A stretch of DNA of 64,000 nucleotides from Bacteroidaceae bacterium (GTDB taxonomy: Bacteria > Bacteroidota > Bacteroidia > Bacteroidales > Bacteroidaceae): the NCBI GenBank assembly GCA_017645655.1, contig JAGCNZ010000018.1:1-64000 (forward strand), written 5' to 3'. The notes beneath the pieces were generated by a model that worked only from the letters and a program-made list of their open reading frames with translations, was not told where the DNA came from and searched no databases. The position numbers were made by a program, and so were the translations under genes. Below are positions 8,682 through 18,236 of this stretch, piece by piece. The stretch's first letter is position 1. Every line of letters begins with the position of its first letter.

Positions 8682-9518
8682 ATGAATCTATTCATAACCT
8701 GGAACCCCGACATCGTTGCCCTCGACTTGGGTTTCTTTGCGATACGCTGGTACTCGCTCTGTTGGGCGATTGGTCTCGTGGCAGTCTATCTGCTGATGCA
8801 CAGGCTGTACCGTCAGCAAAAGATTAGCGAGGAGCAGTTCGACCCGATGTTCATGTATTGCTTCCTCGGCATTCTGATTGGGGCAAGATTGGGGCATTGC
8901 CTGTTCTACGAGCCTGGTTATTACTTGTCACATCCCATTGAGATGCTGCTGCCCATACGCAATGTGCCAGGCCAAGGCTGGACGTTTACCGGCTACGAAG
9001 GACTGGCCAGTCATGGCGGTACGCTTGGCCTGATGATAGCACTCTGGCTGTATGCCAAGCACGTGAAGCTGCGCTTCCTGCACGTCCTCGACAATGTCGC
9101 CATCGTGACACCCATTTGTGCGTGTGCCATCAGGCTGGGCAACTTGATGAACTCTGAAATAATAGGAAGGCCGACGGACCTGCCTTGGGCTTTCATCTTC
9201 GAACGCGTCGACAGCCTTCCTCGCCACCCAGGACAACTCTACGAGGCCATCTGCTATGCCATCTTCTTCGGCATTCACTGGTTCTTCTACCGTCGCTACC
9301 CGCAGAAGGTGGGCAGCGGTTTCTTCTTCGGACTCTGCCTGTTCCTCATTTTCACAAGCAGAATCTTCATCGAGTACACAAAGGAAAACCAGGAAGCCTT
9401 CGAGGACGGCATGCTCCTGAACATGGGACAGCTGCTCTCCATCCCCTTCGTCGTGCTCGGACTTTACTGCATGTATCGAGCTCTTTGCAAGGACGAGTCG
9501 CCCAACATCACACGTTAA
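8682..9518 (+). CDS. lgt: Prolipoprotein diacylglyceryl transferase
   Basis: 278 aa inner-membrane enzyme that transfers diacylglycerol from phosphatidylglycerol to the lipobox cysteine, the first step of lipoprotein maturation. The Lgt signature [19 protein letters not shown] (around 67-85) and [16 protein letters not shown] (around 151-166) with the essential Arg/Asn/Glu region are present, as are about seven hydrophobic segments. Start: the ATG at 8682 follows the 30-bp repeat arm by one base, so the leader is made of repeat sequence and translation may be affected by hairpin formation. The many lipoproteins in this window are its expected substrates. Confidence 0.95.
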   Translation: MNLFITWNPDIVALDLGFFAIRWYSLCWAIGLVAVYLLMHRLYRQQKISEEQFDPMFMYCFLGILIGARLGHCLFYEPGYYLSHPIEMLLPIRNVPGQGWTFTGYEGLASHGGTLGLMIALWLYAKHVKLRFLHVLDNVAIVTPICACAIRLGNLMNSEIIGRPTDLPWAFIFERVDSLPRHPGQLYEAICYAIFFGIHWFFYRRYPQKVGSGFFFGLCLFLIFTSRIFIEYTKENQEAFEDGMLLNMGQLLSIPFVVLGLYCMYRALCKDESPNITR

Positions 9519-9579
9519 GTTTGTTGAATCATCATGATAGTTCAAGCAACATCACCTGTCTCGTTCGGTATGTTGACTT

Positions 9580-9599
9580 GCCAAGTCGACTCACTTGGC
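9580..9599. terminator. Possible hairpin between convergent lgt and HhH genes
   Basis: GCCAAGT (9580-9586), six-base loop, ACTTGGC (9593-9599). The genes on both sides converge here, but there is no clear T-tract, so termination is uncertain. Confidence 0.35.
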
Positions 9600-9606
9600 C
9601 TGTGAT

Positions 9607-11577
9607 TTATATCTTCACGCGCAGCTGAAAAGACAAATCATTCTTCCAGGGACTGAGGATTCGCTGCAGGGCGGTGCCTTGCTCGTCGCGGTCGAAGTAG
9701 CGAAGCAGGCTGTAGCGCCCTTCGAGCATCCACTTTCCGTTCTTGCTTTGCCAACGGCAGGTGAGGACGCCCAGCATGCCGTGGCCGTAGTAGGAGGCAG
9801 ACGAAACGGTGCTGTAGAGTGCCGGCGACTGTAGGTAGATGCGGCTGAGGTAGTCGTCGGTGTTGAAGTAACCGAGCTGTGCGTTGAGGGTCAGGTTCGG
9901 TTTCGGCAGCAAGTATCGGGCATTCTGACTCAAGAGGAAGCCGTTCCTGCCCAGCACATTGTGGTAGAGACCCGTGGTCTGAAGACGCCAACGATTCTTT
10001 AACTCGTACGTCCATTGCAGCTTGACGCGGTGATGCGGCTCCATGAGGTCGCCGTTTTCCTTGCGCTTGAGCTGATAGCGAGCCAGGAGCGTGTGACGCC
10101 TCGAAACGGCATAACTGCCCTGCAGGAAGAACTCCTGACCCGTGCTGCCGTGCGTCATCCGATAACGTGGCCAGGGATGATGGAAGAAGTCGGCATAGGC
10201 AGTCAGCTGCAAACCAGCCAACGGTTCCGCCTGCAGGTGCAGAAGCACGCCGCTCTCGTTCTGCGAATTGCTGTTTTCGGCAAGCGAACTGGCATAGAAC
10301 GAGTAGTACTGATAGGCATAGAAACGCTGGACGGCAGAGAGGATATAGTTCCTGCTGATGTTCCACGACGCGCGGTTGATGGTCGCCCAGCCGCTGCCGA
10401 CAGTGCTGTAGGCAGTCTCTCCGGCAAAAGACAGGCGGTAGCGTGTGTAGCCGTAATTCAGTCCGGCCACTCCGAAGCTATTGCCCTTTGGATAGATTGC
10501 CCTGTATTGTTGGGTGCCGGGGTTGAGGTCGCGGTCGAACTTCTGCCAGTAACCCGTCGCTCCCAGGTGGAGACCTTTGTTGTACCAGGCAATGTTGCCA
10601 CCAAGCACAGCACTTCCCAAGTTTCTTCGCCGCTCCCATTCCGAAGCCGTTCGATGGTAGCCGTCGGTCCGCAAGGTCTGTACTTCGCCCTCATCCGTCA
10701 GCGTGGCATCGCGCTTTCGGTACGAACCGAAGGCACTCAACTTGAGGTGTTTGAACAGAGACAACGTGACGGCAGCGCCTCGCAGGAAGTTCGTCTCATC
10801 ATTGCTGACCATCGGCCTGATGCCGCCTTGCGTTTTAAGTGGCGGCGTGCTCTTGCTGTTCCAAATGCTTCCTCCCAGCACCAAGCCCTCGCCAAACCCG
10901 ATGCGGTAGTCGCCGACGATGGCTTTGTCGAGGATGCCGACGTCGTGCAGTATGGCGTATGCCCCGTAGCTGTCGTAGAAACGCTCGCCCGCGTCTTTCT
11001 CCACGCGCAGTCCCGCCTGGAAGTGTCGGCTGTTGCCTATCTGATAGCGAATGCGGTGATAGAGCGCGTCGCCACGGTAGCCGTTTTCCTGTTGTTGCCC
11101 TACCCTATAATATAAAGGTATGTCGAGGCGCGTCGAGAAGTCGTGACGGAGGCTTCCAAACAGCTTGTCTTTGGCGTTGTCCTGCTCCGGCTCGGCAAAC
11201 GCGAAGAGCGAAAGCCACTTGCGCGTCGCATCGTCGATGAGCGGCACAAGGCGCAACTCCGAGAGCGTCTGCATCTGCCCATGCAGATAGATGTAGGCGT
11301 GAATCTGCTCAATCTGTGCTTCAGACAAAAACGGCAACTGCAGAAAGTCCTCCACAGTTGCCGTGTTGATGTTAATTGGATGTTCCGAAAGTTCCTTCAG
11401 TTCCTGCAGATGCAGCTGAAGGTCCTCTTCTTCTGCCCGCTCCACATCGCTCGTGTATTCCTCCACGAAGTCGTCCCAAGACTCAAGCCCCCTCCTATCC
11501 TCCCCCTTGGGGGAGGGACTTTGAGCCTGAGCGGCACAGAACGAGACGAGAAGCAACAGGAGAAGTAACCGCCGCAT
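9607..11577 (-). CDS. Helix-hairpin-helix / outer-membrane beta-barrel protein
   Basis: 656 aa. A signal peptide (residues 1-19) is followed by a ComEA-like helix-hairpin-helix segment HPININTATVEDFLQLPFLS (about 67-86) and a second similar turn (MQTLSELRLVPLIDD). From about residue 140 on the sequence is all amphipathic beta strand (SLRHDFSTRLDIPLYYRVG onward), ending in a beta-signal (LSFQLRVKI). This HhH plus barrel architecture is common and uncharacterised in Bacteroidetes. Residues about 20-33 (SPSPKGEDRRGLES) are encoded by a GC-rich palindromic dispersed repeat (11483-11525), an in-frame insertion just after the signal peptide. It converges with lgt. Confidence 0.75.
   Translation of the reverse strand: MRRLLLLLLLVSFCAAQAQSPSPKGEDRRGLESWDDFVEEYTSDVERAEEEDLQLHLQELKELSEHPININTATVEDFLQLPFLSEAQIEQIHAYIYLHGQMQTLSELRLVPLIDDATRKWLSLFAFAEPEQDNAKDKLFGSLRHDFSTRLDIPLYYRVGQQQENGYRGDALYHRIRYQIGNSRHFQAGLRVEKDAGERFYDSYGAYAILHDVGILDKAIVGDYRIGFGEGLVLGGSIWNSKSTPPLKTQGGIRPMVSNDETNFLRGAAVTLSLFKHLKLSAFGSYRKRDATLTDEGEVQTLRTDGYHRTASEWERRRNLGSAVLGGNIAWYNKGLHLGATGYWQKFDRDLNPGTQQYRAIYPKGNSFGVAGLNYGYTRYRLSFAGETAYSTVGSGWATINRASWNISRNYILSAVQRFYAYQYYSFYASSLAENSNSQNESGVLLHLQAEPLAGLQLTAYADFFHHPWPRYRMTHGSTGQEFFLQGSYAVSRRHTLLARYQLKRKENGDLMEPHHRVKLQWTYELKNRWRLQTTGLYHNVLGRNGFLLSQNARYLLPKPNLTLNAQLGYFNTDDYLSRIYLQSPALYSTVSSASYYGHGMLGVLTCRWQSKNGKWMLEGRYSLLRYFDRDEQGTALQRILSPWKNDLSFQLRVKI
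11483..11525. repeat. GC-rich palindromic repeat in coding sequence
   Basis: TCCTCCCCCTTGGGGGAGG at about 11498-11516 is a near-perfect palindrome with CAAGCC and TTTGAG flanks. It is read in frame near the N-terminus of the HhH/barrel protein. A related word with runs of five or more G lies in lpxB at 53140-53173. Confidence 0.7.
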
Positions 11578-11595
11578 ACCTTATTATATATATAA

Positions 11596-11820
11596 TTCAA
11601 ACAACGGATTGAACGGATTAAACGGATTATATTTAACCACGAATTGCGCGAATTCCACGAATTTATCAAGAGCTGAATCAATCCACGCAATCCGTCTGAT
11701 CCATTCAATCCGTTGTTTTATGTTTACTCAGACATTCTTTTCGTAGTTAGATTCAATTCGTGTAATTCGTGCAATTCGTGGTAAAAATCCATTCGTGCTG
11801 TTCGTGTAGTCCGTGTTAAA
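11596..11820. repeat. Intergenic hairpin cluster (AACGGATT and AATTCGTG families)
   Basis: The 245-bp spacer between the GH78 gene and the HhH gene has no ORF of interest. AACAACGGATTGAACGGATT (from about 11599) is mirrored by AATCCATTCAATCCGTTGTT-like sequence ending near 11717. Inside and after it are AATTCGTG-type arms at 11635-11662 and 11750-11815, in opposite orientations. All arms could pair in RNA or cruciform DNA. Confidence 0.75.
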
Positions 11821-11822
11821 GG

Positions 11823-14429
11823 TCAGAACTTAATTCCGTCGCGCTTTATGGTATAGGTGCCGGCTGTGTATTCCTTCGACGTTGTCTCGCCGGGGAGCGT
11901 GACGGTTGCTGTTGCGCCTTTCGGGATGGTGAAGGTCCAAATCCAGTTGTTGCCACTGTAGTGCCATTCGCTCTTGATGAGACCGGCTGCCGACTTGTAC
12001 TCTGCCTTAAGATGTCCCAGGCGCTTGTCGGGCACGGGACGCATGATGATGTGCTTGAAGCCGGGTTCCTTCGGGTCGGCTGCAATGCCGGCTGCCGTCT
12101 CCCATATCCATTCGCAGACGCATCCATAAGCATAATGATTGAAGCTGTTCATGCCGCGAGGACCCATGCCCTTGTCGAGCGTGTAGCTGTTCCAACGCTC
12201 CCAGATGGTTGTTGCGCCGTTATCGACGGAGTAGAGCCACGACGGGTTCTTGTGCTGGAAGAGGAGTTCGTAGGCGATGTCCTGCATGCCGTTCTCGGTG
12301 AGGGTCTGCATGAGGATGCTTGTGCCGAGGAAACCTGTCTGCAGGCAATTGTCGTGTTCCTCGAAGTTCTTGCGGAGGCGGGCAATCATGGCTTGCTTTG
12401 CCGCACCGTCCAGAATGTTGTTCTTGAGGGCGAAGAGTGCCGGCGTCTGCATCGTGTTGAGGATGTCGAGCTTGAATGTGCCGTCGGCATTGAGGAACTT
12501 ATCAAGGATGTAGGCCTTTGCCTCAGCTTGCATCTTGTCGTAATAAGCGGCATTACGGCCTGTGGCACGTGCCATGTCGGCCATCATGCCTGCATCGATG
12601 GCCCAGTACGACGCGCTGAGGTAGTTCCAATACACAACCGCATCGGGCTTCGGCTTGCCGTTCTCGTGGCTGCGACCGCTGCTGCTCTCCAAAGGTTCAT
12701 AGCTCAGCCAGTCCGCCCACTGGTAGTTGCCGTTCTCGCCCGTCATGACGTTGTGCTCGTACTTCGTCTCGTAGATGTGGTCCATGAAGCGGTCCATCGC
12801 CTCCCAGTTCTCGTCGACGATGCTCTTGTCGTCAAACTGTTTCCACACCGTCCAAGGCACGATGATGCCTGCATCTGCCCAGCCAAGCCTCATCATGTCG
12901 CCGTTGCCCTTGCCGTCGCCTGCCCCATATTGAGCCATTGGCGCGACACCCGGGAAGCCGCCGGTGGGCGACTGCGTGTCCCTCATGTCCCGCATCCACT
13001 TGTGGAAGAAGCGATCTGTGTTGGCGAAGAAAGTGCCGGTCTCCGTGAAGACCTGCGTGTCGGCCGTCCAACCCAAGCGTTCGTTGCGCTGCGGGCAGTC
13101 CGTCGTGACCGAGAGGTAGTTCGAGCGCTGGCCCCAAAGCGTATTGGAGATGAGCTTGTTGATGTCGTCGCTGCCCGTCACGATAGTGCCTGTCTCGAGC
13201 TCTTTCGTGATGGAGGAGACGGGAATGGATTTGATGCTGCGAATCGTGACCTCGTCCGTAGCCGTTATCGACACGAAGCGGTAGCCGTAGAAGGTGCTTC
13301 GGGGAATGAAGTTCACGAAGCCTTTCTGGTCTGCAAACGTGTAGCGGAGCAGCATACCGGTGTCAGGGATGCGGAGGTTGAGGCGGTGCGTGCTGCCTTC
13401 CGGCCCGTCCATGCCGCGACTCTTTGCGCCGTTGCCGTCGTTCAGAAGCTCCGACGGCAGGCAAGTCAGCACGGTGCCCTCCTTTGCCTTGAACTCGAAG
13501 GCGGGCACTGCGGAAGCATTCTGGCCGAAGTCGACCACGAGTGTCTCGCCCGGACGAATCGTCATGGGCTTGCCCGGAGCGTATTCCTCGACGATGCTGA
13601 CCTTGCCGAACTGGTCGTCGGTCGCGCCCGTAGTGCCTTTCCAAGTGTAGGCCTTGACGGGAGAGAGCGTGAGGTCATGACGAAGATAAATCTCCGCACC
13701 GTCGGTTTCCCACACCTTTCCGGGGAACTCTGTATTGATTTCCGGGGTCGAGAAGCTTGCCGCGCTCTCCCACCCTTGTGGCAGGCGGGCATCATAGTCC
13801 TCGCCGTCGAAGATGGCGGCATGCGTCACGGGACCTGCCACGCCAGCCTTCCAGTCCTTCAGGTTCGTGGGGAAGTGTTCCTCGCTGCCGTCGGCGTAGG
13901 TCAACGAAAGCACGCCTCTGAAGGCAACCTTCTTGCCGACCATGCCATCGTGGCCCCAAGGGGTGACAATCTTATCGCCCCACCAGCCCGGCACGACCTG
14001 CACGGCGAGGTTGTTCTCCTGCCCTGCGCCTTTCCGGAAAGCCTTTGTGATGTCGTAGGCAAAAGCGTATTTCGTCTTCTCGAAGTGCGTGAAGCCGGGC
14101 TTCAAGACCTCGTCGCCGACAAGTTGACCGTTGATGTAAAGCTCGTAGGTGCCCAGGGCGGAGGTCGTCCAGACGGCCTGTTTCACCTTCTTCGAATTGC
14201 GGGGATTGCTGACGAACCAGCTTGCGCCGTCGGCCGCCCTGTCGCCATCCTTCACTTCGCCCGTGACGACCTGGGCATCCTTGGCGCTTATCCAAGCCGA
14301 TTCGTTCCACGGCTTGACCAAATGATACTCGACGAGTTTGCCGACTGTCCCTTGTGCGTTGCAGGCCAAAGCTGCCCACATCATGCCTCCGAAAAGGGAG
14401 ACTTTCAGAATCTTCAATGAGTTGTTCAT
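11823..14429 (-). CDS. GH78 alpha-L-rhamnosidase (1)
   Basis: 868 aa from the ATG at 14429, which gives a signal peptide ending ALACNAQG (either type I or a lipobox); the longer frame to 14492 lacks one. GH78 hallmarks: a beta-sandwich N-terminal region with VKQAVWTTSALGTYELYING, DCPQRNERLGWTADTQVFTE (catalytic general-acid region around the Glu), DTQSPTGGFPGVAPM, and a C-terminal WERWNSYTLDKGMGPRGMNS with FNHYAYGCVCEWIWE. The enzyme inverts terminal alpha-L-rhamnose linkages in pectin rhamnogalacturonan or plant glycosides. A second GH78 lies at 36903-39689. No SusC/SusD pair accompanies it. Confidence 0.9.
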   Translation of the reverse strand: MNNSLKILKVSLFGGMMWAALACNAQGTVGKLVEYHLVKPWNESAWISAKDAQVVTGEVKDGDRAADGASWFVSNPRNSKKVKQAVWTTSALGTYELYINGQLVGDEVLKPGFTHFEKTKYAFAYDITKAFRKGAGQENNLAVQVVPGWWGDKIVTPWGHDGMVGKKVAFRGVLSLTYADGSEEHFPTNLKDWKAGVAGPVTHAAIFDGEDYDARLPQGWESAASFSTPEINTEFPGKVWETDGAEIYLRHDLTLSPVKAYTWKGTTGATDDQFGKVSIVEEYAPGKPMTIRPGETLVVDFGQNASAVPAFEFKAKEGTVLTCLPSELLNDGNGAKSRGMDGPEGSTHRLNLRIPDTGMLLRYTFADQKGFVNFIPRSTFYGYRFVSITATDEVTIRSIKSIPVSSITKELETGTIVTGSDDINKLISNTLWGQRSNYLSVTTDCPQRNERLGWTADTQVFTETGTFFANTDRFFHKWMRDMRDTQSPTGGFPGVAPMAQYGAGDGKGNGDMMRLGWADAGIIVPWTVWKQFDDKSIVDENWEAMDRFMDHIYETKYEHNVMTGENGNYQWADWLSYEPLESSSGRSHENGKPKPDAVVYWNYLSASYWAIDAGMMADMARATGRNAAYYDKMQAEAKAYILDKFLNADGTFKLDILNTMQTPALFALKNNILDGAAKQAMIARLRKNFEEHDNCLQTGFLGTSILMQTLTENGMQDIAYELLFQHKNPSWLYSVDNGATTIWERWNSYTLDKGMGPRGMNSFNHYAYGCVCEWIWETAAGIAADPKEPGFKHIIMRPVPDKRLGHLKAEYKSAAGLIKSEWHYSGNNWIWTFTIPKGATATVTLPGETTSKEYTAGTYTIKRDGIKF

Positions 14430-14551
14430 AATTATTGCTTGTTTAGTTTTCTTTCCTGATTTGTTACGTCGATTCGTTCTATCCGAGGACAAAGGACGCG
14501 TTTTTTGTTAAAATAAGGAACAACTAACTGACCTTTTTATATAACGATTTG

Positions 14552-15055
14552 TCACGCCTGTGATTTTCTCTCTTTCCTTGAGGCCTCAGAGCTGGCCAGG
14601 TACTCGGCAAACACCCGCGCTGCGCTCTCTACCTTGCGGGCACAGGGGCGAACGCGATAGTATTCGGCGTTTCGCTCGTCGGGCTGCGAGGTGTTAGTCT
14701 CCGCTTTGAGGCCGCTCATCTGTAACAATTCGGCACAGATTATGCTGCCGTTTCTCTGTCGGAACGTCTCGAGGAGTTGGCGGACGAGCTGATAGCAGGC
14801 GGCCTTTCCCTCACGGTCCTCGCCCCGCGTCTGCCCGCGCTCCAAACCCGCGAGAATCACGAGAGCGGAGCACGTGCCGCACATCATCCGCATCCGCCCC
14901 ACGCCGCCGCCGAAGCCCGCACTCACCTTGAGCGCCATCTCCTCGTCCAGTCCGTAGAGGTCCGCAAAGGCACAGACGACGCTCTGGCAGCAGCCGTAGC
15001 CCTGCATGAACAGCTCCACAGCCCTCTGTATGCGGTCGTCTAAATTCTTCTTCAT
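14552..15055 (-). CDS. C_GCAxxG_C_C family redox protein
   Basis: 167 aa from the ATG at 15055; the upstream in-frame Met lacks support. Spaced cysteines define the family: YGCCQSVVCAF, then a glycine-rich stretch GFGGGVGRMRMMCGTCSALV, CYQLVRQLLETF and a final PCARKVESAARV. Many members bind metals or carry selenocysteine variants; here all positions are Cys. The reaction is not established. It sits between mutS and a GH78 gene on the same strand, with a 22-bp-phased CACGT array just upstream. Confidence 0.8.
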   Translation of the reverse strand: MKKNLDDRIQRAVELFMQGYGCCQSVVCAFADLYGLDEEMALKVSAGFGGGVGRMRMMCGTCSALVILAGLERGQTRGEDREGKAACYQLVRQLLETFRQRNGSIICAELLQMSGLKAETNTSQPDERNAEYYRVRPCARKVESAARVFAEYLASSEASRKERKSQA

Positions 15056-15073
15056 TGGTATGTTGATAAACGT

Positions 15074-15166
15074 CACGTGGGTAAGTTGAAATTATCACGT
15101 GGGTAAAATGAAATTATCACGTGGAATATTTTAAATATTACGTGGGTAAAATGAAATTATCACGTG
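15074..15166. repeat. 22-bp-phased CACGT array, locus 2
   Basis: Cores at 15074, 15096, 15118 (all CACGTG), 15139 (TACGTG) and 15161 (CACGTG). Read on the minus strand the spacing is 22, 21, 22, 22 and the second core is CACGTA, the same order and phase as 47538-47635. It is upstream of the C_GCAxxG_C_C gene and downstream of mutS. Confidence 0.85.
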
Positions 15167-15167
15167 C

Positions 15168-17819
15168 TTAGTTTGAACCTTTCACCAGTTTCTTGATGTC
15201 GTTTAACTTGCTGAGTGCCTCGAAGGGAGTGAGGTTGTTGATGTCCAGGCCGAGTATCTCGTCGCGAATCTGGCAGAGAACGGGGTCGTCGAGCTGGAAG
15301 AAGTTCATCTGCACGCCACTGTCCGTTGCCCGTTGCCGCTTGTCTGTTGCCCCCAGTTGCTGGTGGTTGACGGCTCCCTCGAGCTCTTTGAGGATGACAT
15401 TCGCCCTGGCAACGATGGCCCTGGGCATGCCTGCGAGCTTCGCTACATGTATGCCGAAGCTGTGTTCCGACCCGCCACGTTCGAGCTTGCGAAGGAAGAT
15501 GACCTTTCCGTCGACCTCCTTCACGCTCACATTAAAGTTCTTGATTCGGGCGAAATTGCGTTCCATCTCGTTCAACTCGTGGTAGTGCGTGGCAAAGAGC
15601 GTGCGGGCGTGTCCCTTGTTGCTCTCGTGTATGTACTCGACGATGGCCCACGCAATCGAGATGCCATCGTAGGTGCTCGTGCCTCTGCCAAGTTCGTCGA
15701 AGAGCACAAGACTGCGTTCCGAGAGGTTGTTCAGGATGCCTGCCGCCTCGTTCATCTCAACCATGAAGGTGCTCTCGCCGATGCTGATGTTGTCGCTTGC
15801 CCCGACACGCGTGAAGATTTTGTCAACGAAACCAATCCTCGCACTCTCCGCCGGCACGAAACTTCCCATTTGTGCAAGCAGAGTGATGAGTGCTGTCTGA
15901 CGAAGCAAAGCACTTTTACCCGCCATGTTCGGGCCGGTGATGATGATGATTTGCTGTGTCTGGGTGTCGAGGAAGACGTCGTTCGCGATGTATCTCTCCC
16001 CGACGGGAAGCTGCTTTTCGATAACCGGATGACGTCCTCCCTTGATGTCTATCACGTCGCTCTCATCGACAATCGGGCGTATGTAGCGGTTCTCCTCGGC
16101 GCTCTGAGCAAAGGAAAGCAGGCAGTCGAGCTGGGCGAGCAGCGACGCATCCTTCTGTATGGGAGCCACGTACTCTGCCAAAGCCGTGACGAGACGGTCA
16201 AAGATTTGCGCCTCGAGGCTGAGGATGCGTTCCTCCGCACCCATTATCTTGTCCTCGTACTCCTTGAGTTCCTGGGTGATGTAGCGTTCTGCCTGAGTCA
16301 ATGTCTGCTTTCGAATCCAGTCGGCAGGCACTTGGTCTTTGTATGTATTGCGCACCTCGAGGTAGTAGCCGAAGACGTTGTTATAGCCAATCTTAAGGCT
16401 TTGGATGCCCGTTGCCTCTATCTCTCTCTGCTGCAACTCCAGCAAGTAGCCCTTGCCCTGGTACGCTATCTTGCGCAACTCGTCGAGTTCCGCATCCACA
16501 CCATCCATGATGACACCACCATTCGCGACGAGCAAAGGACAGTCTGGTCGCACTTCGCGAGCGATACGGTCACGTATCTCAACACAAAGGTCGAGCTGCT
16601 GTCCTATCTCCCTTAACGTGCCGTCTTCGCTGCTTTGGCACACCTGTTTGATGGGTTCCACTGCCTGCAGCGCCACTCGCAGCTGCACGATGTCCCTGGG
16701 TGAAACACGCCGTGTGCTCACCTTCGATATGATGCGCTCCAGGTCGCCTACCGTCTGGAGCTGCTCCAAGACTGCGTCCCTCGTGTCGGGATTGCGGAAG
16801 AAGTTCTCGACGACATCTTGCCTTTTGCCTATTTGGACAGGGTCTTTCAGCGGGAACAACATCCAGCGATGCAACATGCGGGCGCCCATCGGGGTCACCG
16901 TCTTGTCGATGACGTCGAGGAGCGAAATGCCGCCTTCGTTCATGCTGCCAACGAGTTCGAGGTTCCTGATAGTAAATTTGTCGAGCCGCACAAAGCGGTC
17001 TTCCTCGATGCGACGCAAAGCCGTGATGTGGCCGAGCAGCTGGTGTTGCGTCATCTCCATGTATTGCAGGATGACGCCTGCTGCCACGATGCCGCTCTGC
17101 AAGTGCTCCACACCAAAGCCCTTCAGGTTCTTCACCTCGAAGTGACGCAGCAACTTCTCCCTCGCGGTCTGCTCCGTGAAGGCCCAATCATCAAGTTCGA
17201 AGGTGACGTAACGTGTGCCGAAGCTTCCTTCGAACATCATTCTTTTGCCTCGCTCGTAGAGAACTTCCTTCGGGGCAAACGATGCCATGAGGCTCGCGAT
17301 ATACTCCGCTGTGCCTTCTGTCACAAGAAACTCGCCCGTGCTGATGTCGAGGAACGACATGCCGCAAGCCTGCTTGCCGAAGTGTACCGCGCAGAGGAAG
17401 TTGTTTTCCTTGTGATTGAGCACCGTATCTGCCATCGTAACACCAGGCGTCACCAGTTCCGTGATGCCTCGCTTGACGAGCGTCTTCGTCAATTTCGGGT
17501 CTTCCAGTTGGTCGCAGATTGCTACCCTCTTGCCTGCCCTGACGAGTTTCGGCAGGTAAGTATCGAGGGCATGATAGGGGAAGCCAGCCATCGCAGTGCT
17601 CTGCATGACACCCGACTTGCCGTTGTTCCTATGGGTGAGCGTGATGCCGAGAATCTCGGAGGCAATCACCGCATCGTCGGCATACGTCTCGTAGAAGTCA
17701 CCGCAACGGAACAGCAGAAGCGCCTCGGGATGTTTCGCCTTGAGGTCGTAGAACTGCTTCATCATCGGTGTCAACTGTTGACTTTCTCTTCGACCGTCGA
17801 CCTTCGGTTCTTGTGCCAT
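15168..17819 (-). CDS. mutS: DNA mismatch repair protein MutS
   Basis: 883 aa from the ATG at 17819; an upstream Met (17846) lies in the promoter leader. The mismatch-reading Phe-x-Glu is visible in [15 protein letters not shown] near the N-terminus. The ATPase carries Walker [15 protein letters not shown] and Walker [17 protein letters not shown], and [13 protein letters not shown] follows. Length and domain order are those of MutS1. It recognises base mismatches and small loops and recruits MutL. Its stop codon overlaps the edge of a CACGT array. The promoter at 17844-17851 drives it alone. Confidence 0.97.
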   Translation of the reverse strand: MAQEPKVDGRRESQQLTPMMKQFYDLKAKHPEALLLFRCGDFYETYADDAVIASEILGITLTHRNNGKSGVMQSTAMAGFPYHALDTYLPKLVRAGKRVAICDQLEDPKLTKTLVKRGITELVTPGVTMADTVLNHKENNFLCAVHFGKQACGMSFLDISTGEFLVTEGTAEYIASLMASFAPKEVLYERGKRMMFEGSFGTRYVTFELDDWAFTEQTAREKLLRHFEVKNLKGFGVEHLQSGIVAAGVILQYMEMTQHQLLGHITALRRIEEDRFVRLDKFTIRNLELVGSMNEGGISLLDVIDKTVTPMGARMLHRWMLFPLKDPVQIGKRQDVVENFFRNPDTRDAVLEQLQTVGDLERIISKVSTRRVSPRDIVQLRVALQAVEPIKQVCQSSEDGTLREIGQQLDLCVEIRDRIAREVRPDCPLLVANGGVIMDGVDAELDELRKIAYQGKGYLLELQQREIEATGIQSLKIGYNNVFGYYLEVRNTYKDQVPADWIRKQTLTQAERYITQELKEYEDKIMGAEERILSLEAQIFDRLVTALAEYVAPIQKDASLLAQLDCLLSFAQSAEENRYIRPIVDESDVIDIKGGRHPVIEKQLPVGERYIANDVFLDTQTQQIIIITGPNMAGKSALLRQTALITLLAQMGSFVPAESARIGFVDKIFTRVGASDNISIGESTFMVEMNEAAGILNNLSERSLVLFDELGRGTSTYDGISIAWAIVEYIHESNKGHARTLFATHYHELNEMERNFARIKNFNVSVKEVDGKVIFLRKLERGGSEHSFGIHVAKLAGMPRAIVARANVILKELEGAVNHQQLGATDKRQRATDSGVQMNFFQLDDPVLCQIRDEILGLDINNLTPFEALSKLNDIKKLVKGSN

Positions 17820-17843
17820 AGCTCGTTTTCTTTTTGTTGCCTG

Positions 17844-17885
17844 CAAAGTTACAAATAAGCGAACGAAATACCAAATATATTTTAG
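17844..17885 (-). promoter_or_regulatory. mutS promoter with extended conserved block
   Basis: On the minus strand TAACTTTG (17851-17844) is preceded by TTTG (17875-17872) with a 20-nt spacer. The whole block of about 42 nt is nearly the same as the SemiSWEET promoter at 29456-29497. Confidence 0.8.
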
Positions 17886-17969
17886 TATTTCTATGCGAAA
17901 GTAACTACGAAGCAGTCAAAGTTACACATTATTTATAATATAGGCAAGCATTCCAAGATAAAAAAGCAT

Positions 17970-17998
17970 GGAGGCAAGCGAATGTTTCGCTTGCCTCC
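17970..17998 (-). terminator. Intrinsic terminator of microprotein cassette A
   Basis: A perfect 13-bp stem GGAGGCAAGCGAA / TTCGCTTGCCTCC with a 3-nt loop. On the minus strand it is followed within a few bases by CTTTTTTATC. The stem core GGCAAGCGA is the same as in the terminator at 33081-33114. Confidence 0.85.
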
Positions 17999-18034
17999 TG
18001 TTGCCTTATGCTTAGCCGAGTACTACAACATAAA

Positions 18035-18066
18035 TTGTAAATAGTAAATGGCTAAATCGTAAATGA
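18035..18066. repeat. GTAAATRGTAAATG repeat, copy 2
   Basis: GTAAATAGTAAATGGCTAAA-type words between the terminator and the microprotein A stop. Confidence 0.65.
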
Positions 18067-18068
18067 TG

Positions 18069-18236
18069 TTACCACTCCTCGTCCCAGGCGTTGACGCTCT
18101 TGTTTTCCTTTGTCAGGATGTCGTTTTCATCATCGATTGTATCGTCGCTTCCACCAACAGGCAGCGACTCAGCCATCATCTGCAGGGTGCCGAGCTCCAC
18201 GATGAGAGCTTCGGGTATAATATATGTCTTTTTCAT
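18069..18236 (-). CDS. Coupled microprotein A (55 aa)
   Basis: 55 aa: MKKTYIIPEALIVELGTLQM, then MAESLPVGGSDDTIDDENDI, then LTKENKSVNAWDEEW. Its ATG overlaps the stop of the secreted protein upstream (TAATG), which indicates translational coupling. The charge pattern is a short basic start, a hydrophobic stretch, then a very acidic tail ending in two Trp. It is not a clear signal peptide or membrane helix. Two paralogues (20654-20821 and 24742-24912) occupy the same position after the next two secreted proteins. The last 111 nt match paralogue B with one difference, while the N-terminal halves differ. Short MKKxYIxP-type proteins are, to my memory, common but unnamed in Bacteroidales. Function unknown. 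Confidence 0.8.
   Translation of the reverse strand: MKKTYIIPEALIVELGTLQMMAESLPVGGSDDTIDDENDILTKENKSVNAWDEEW

Noticed and set aside
15333..16616. 427-codon plus-strand ORF inside mutS
   Set aside because: Antisense to the intact MutS ATPase domain and without recognisable protein features.
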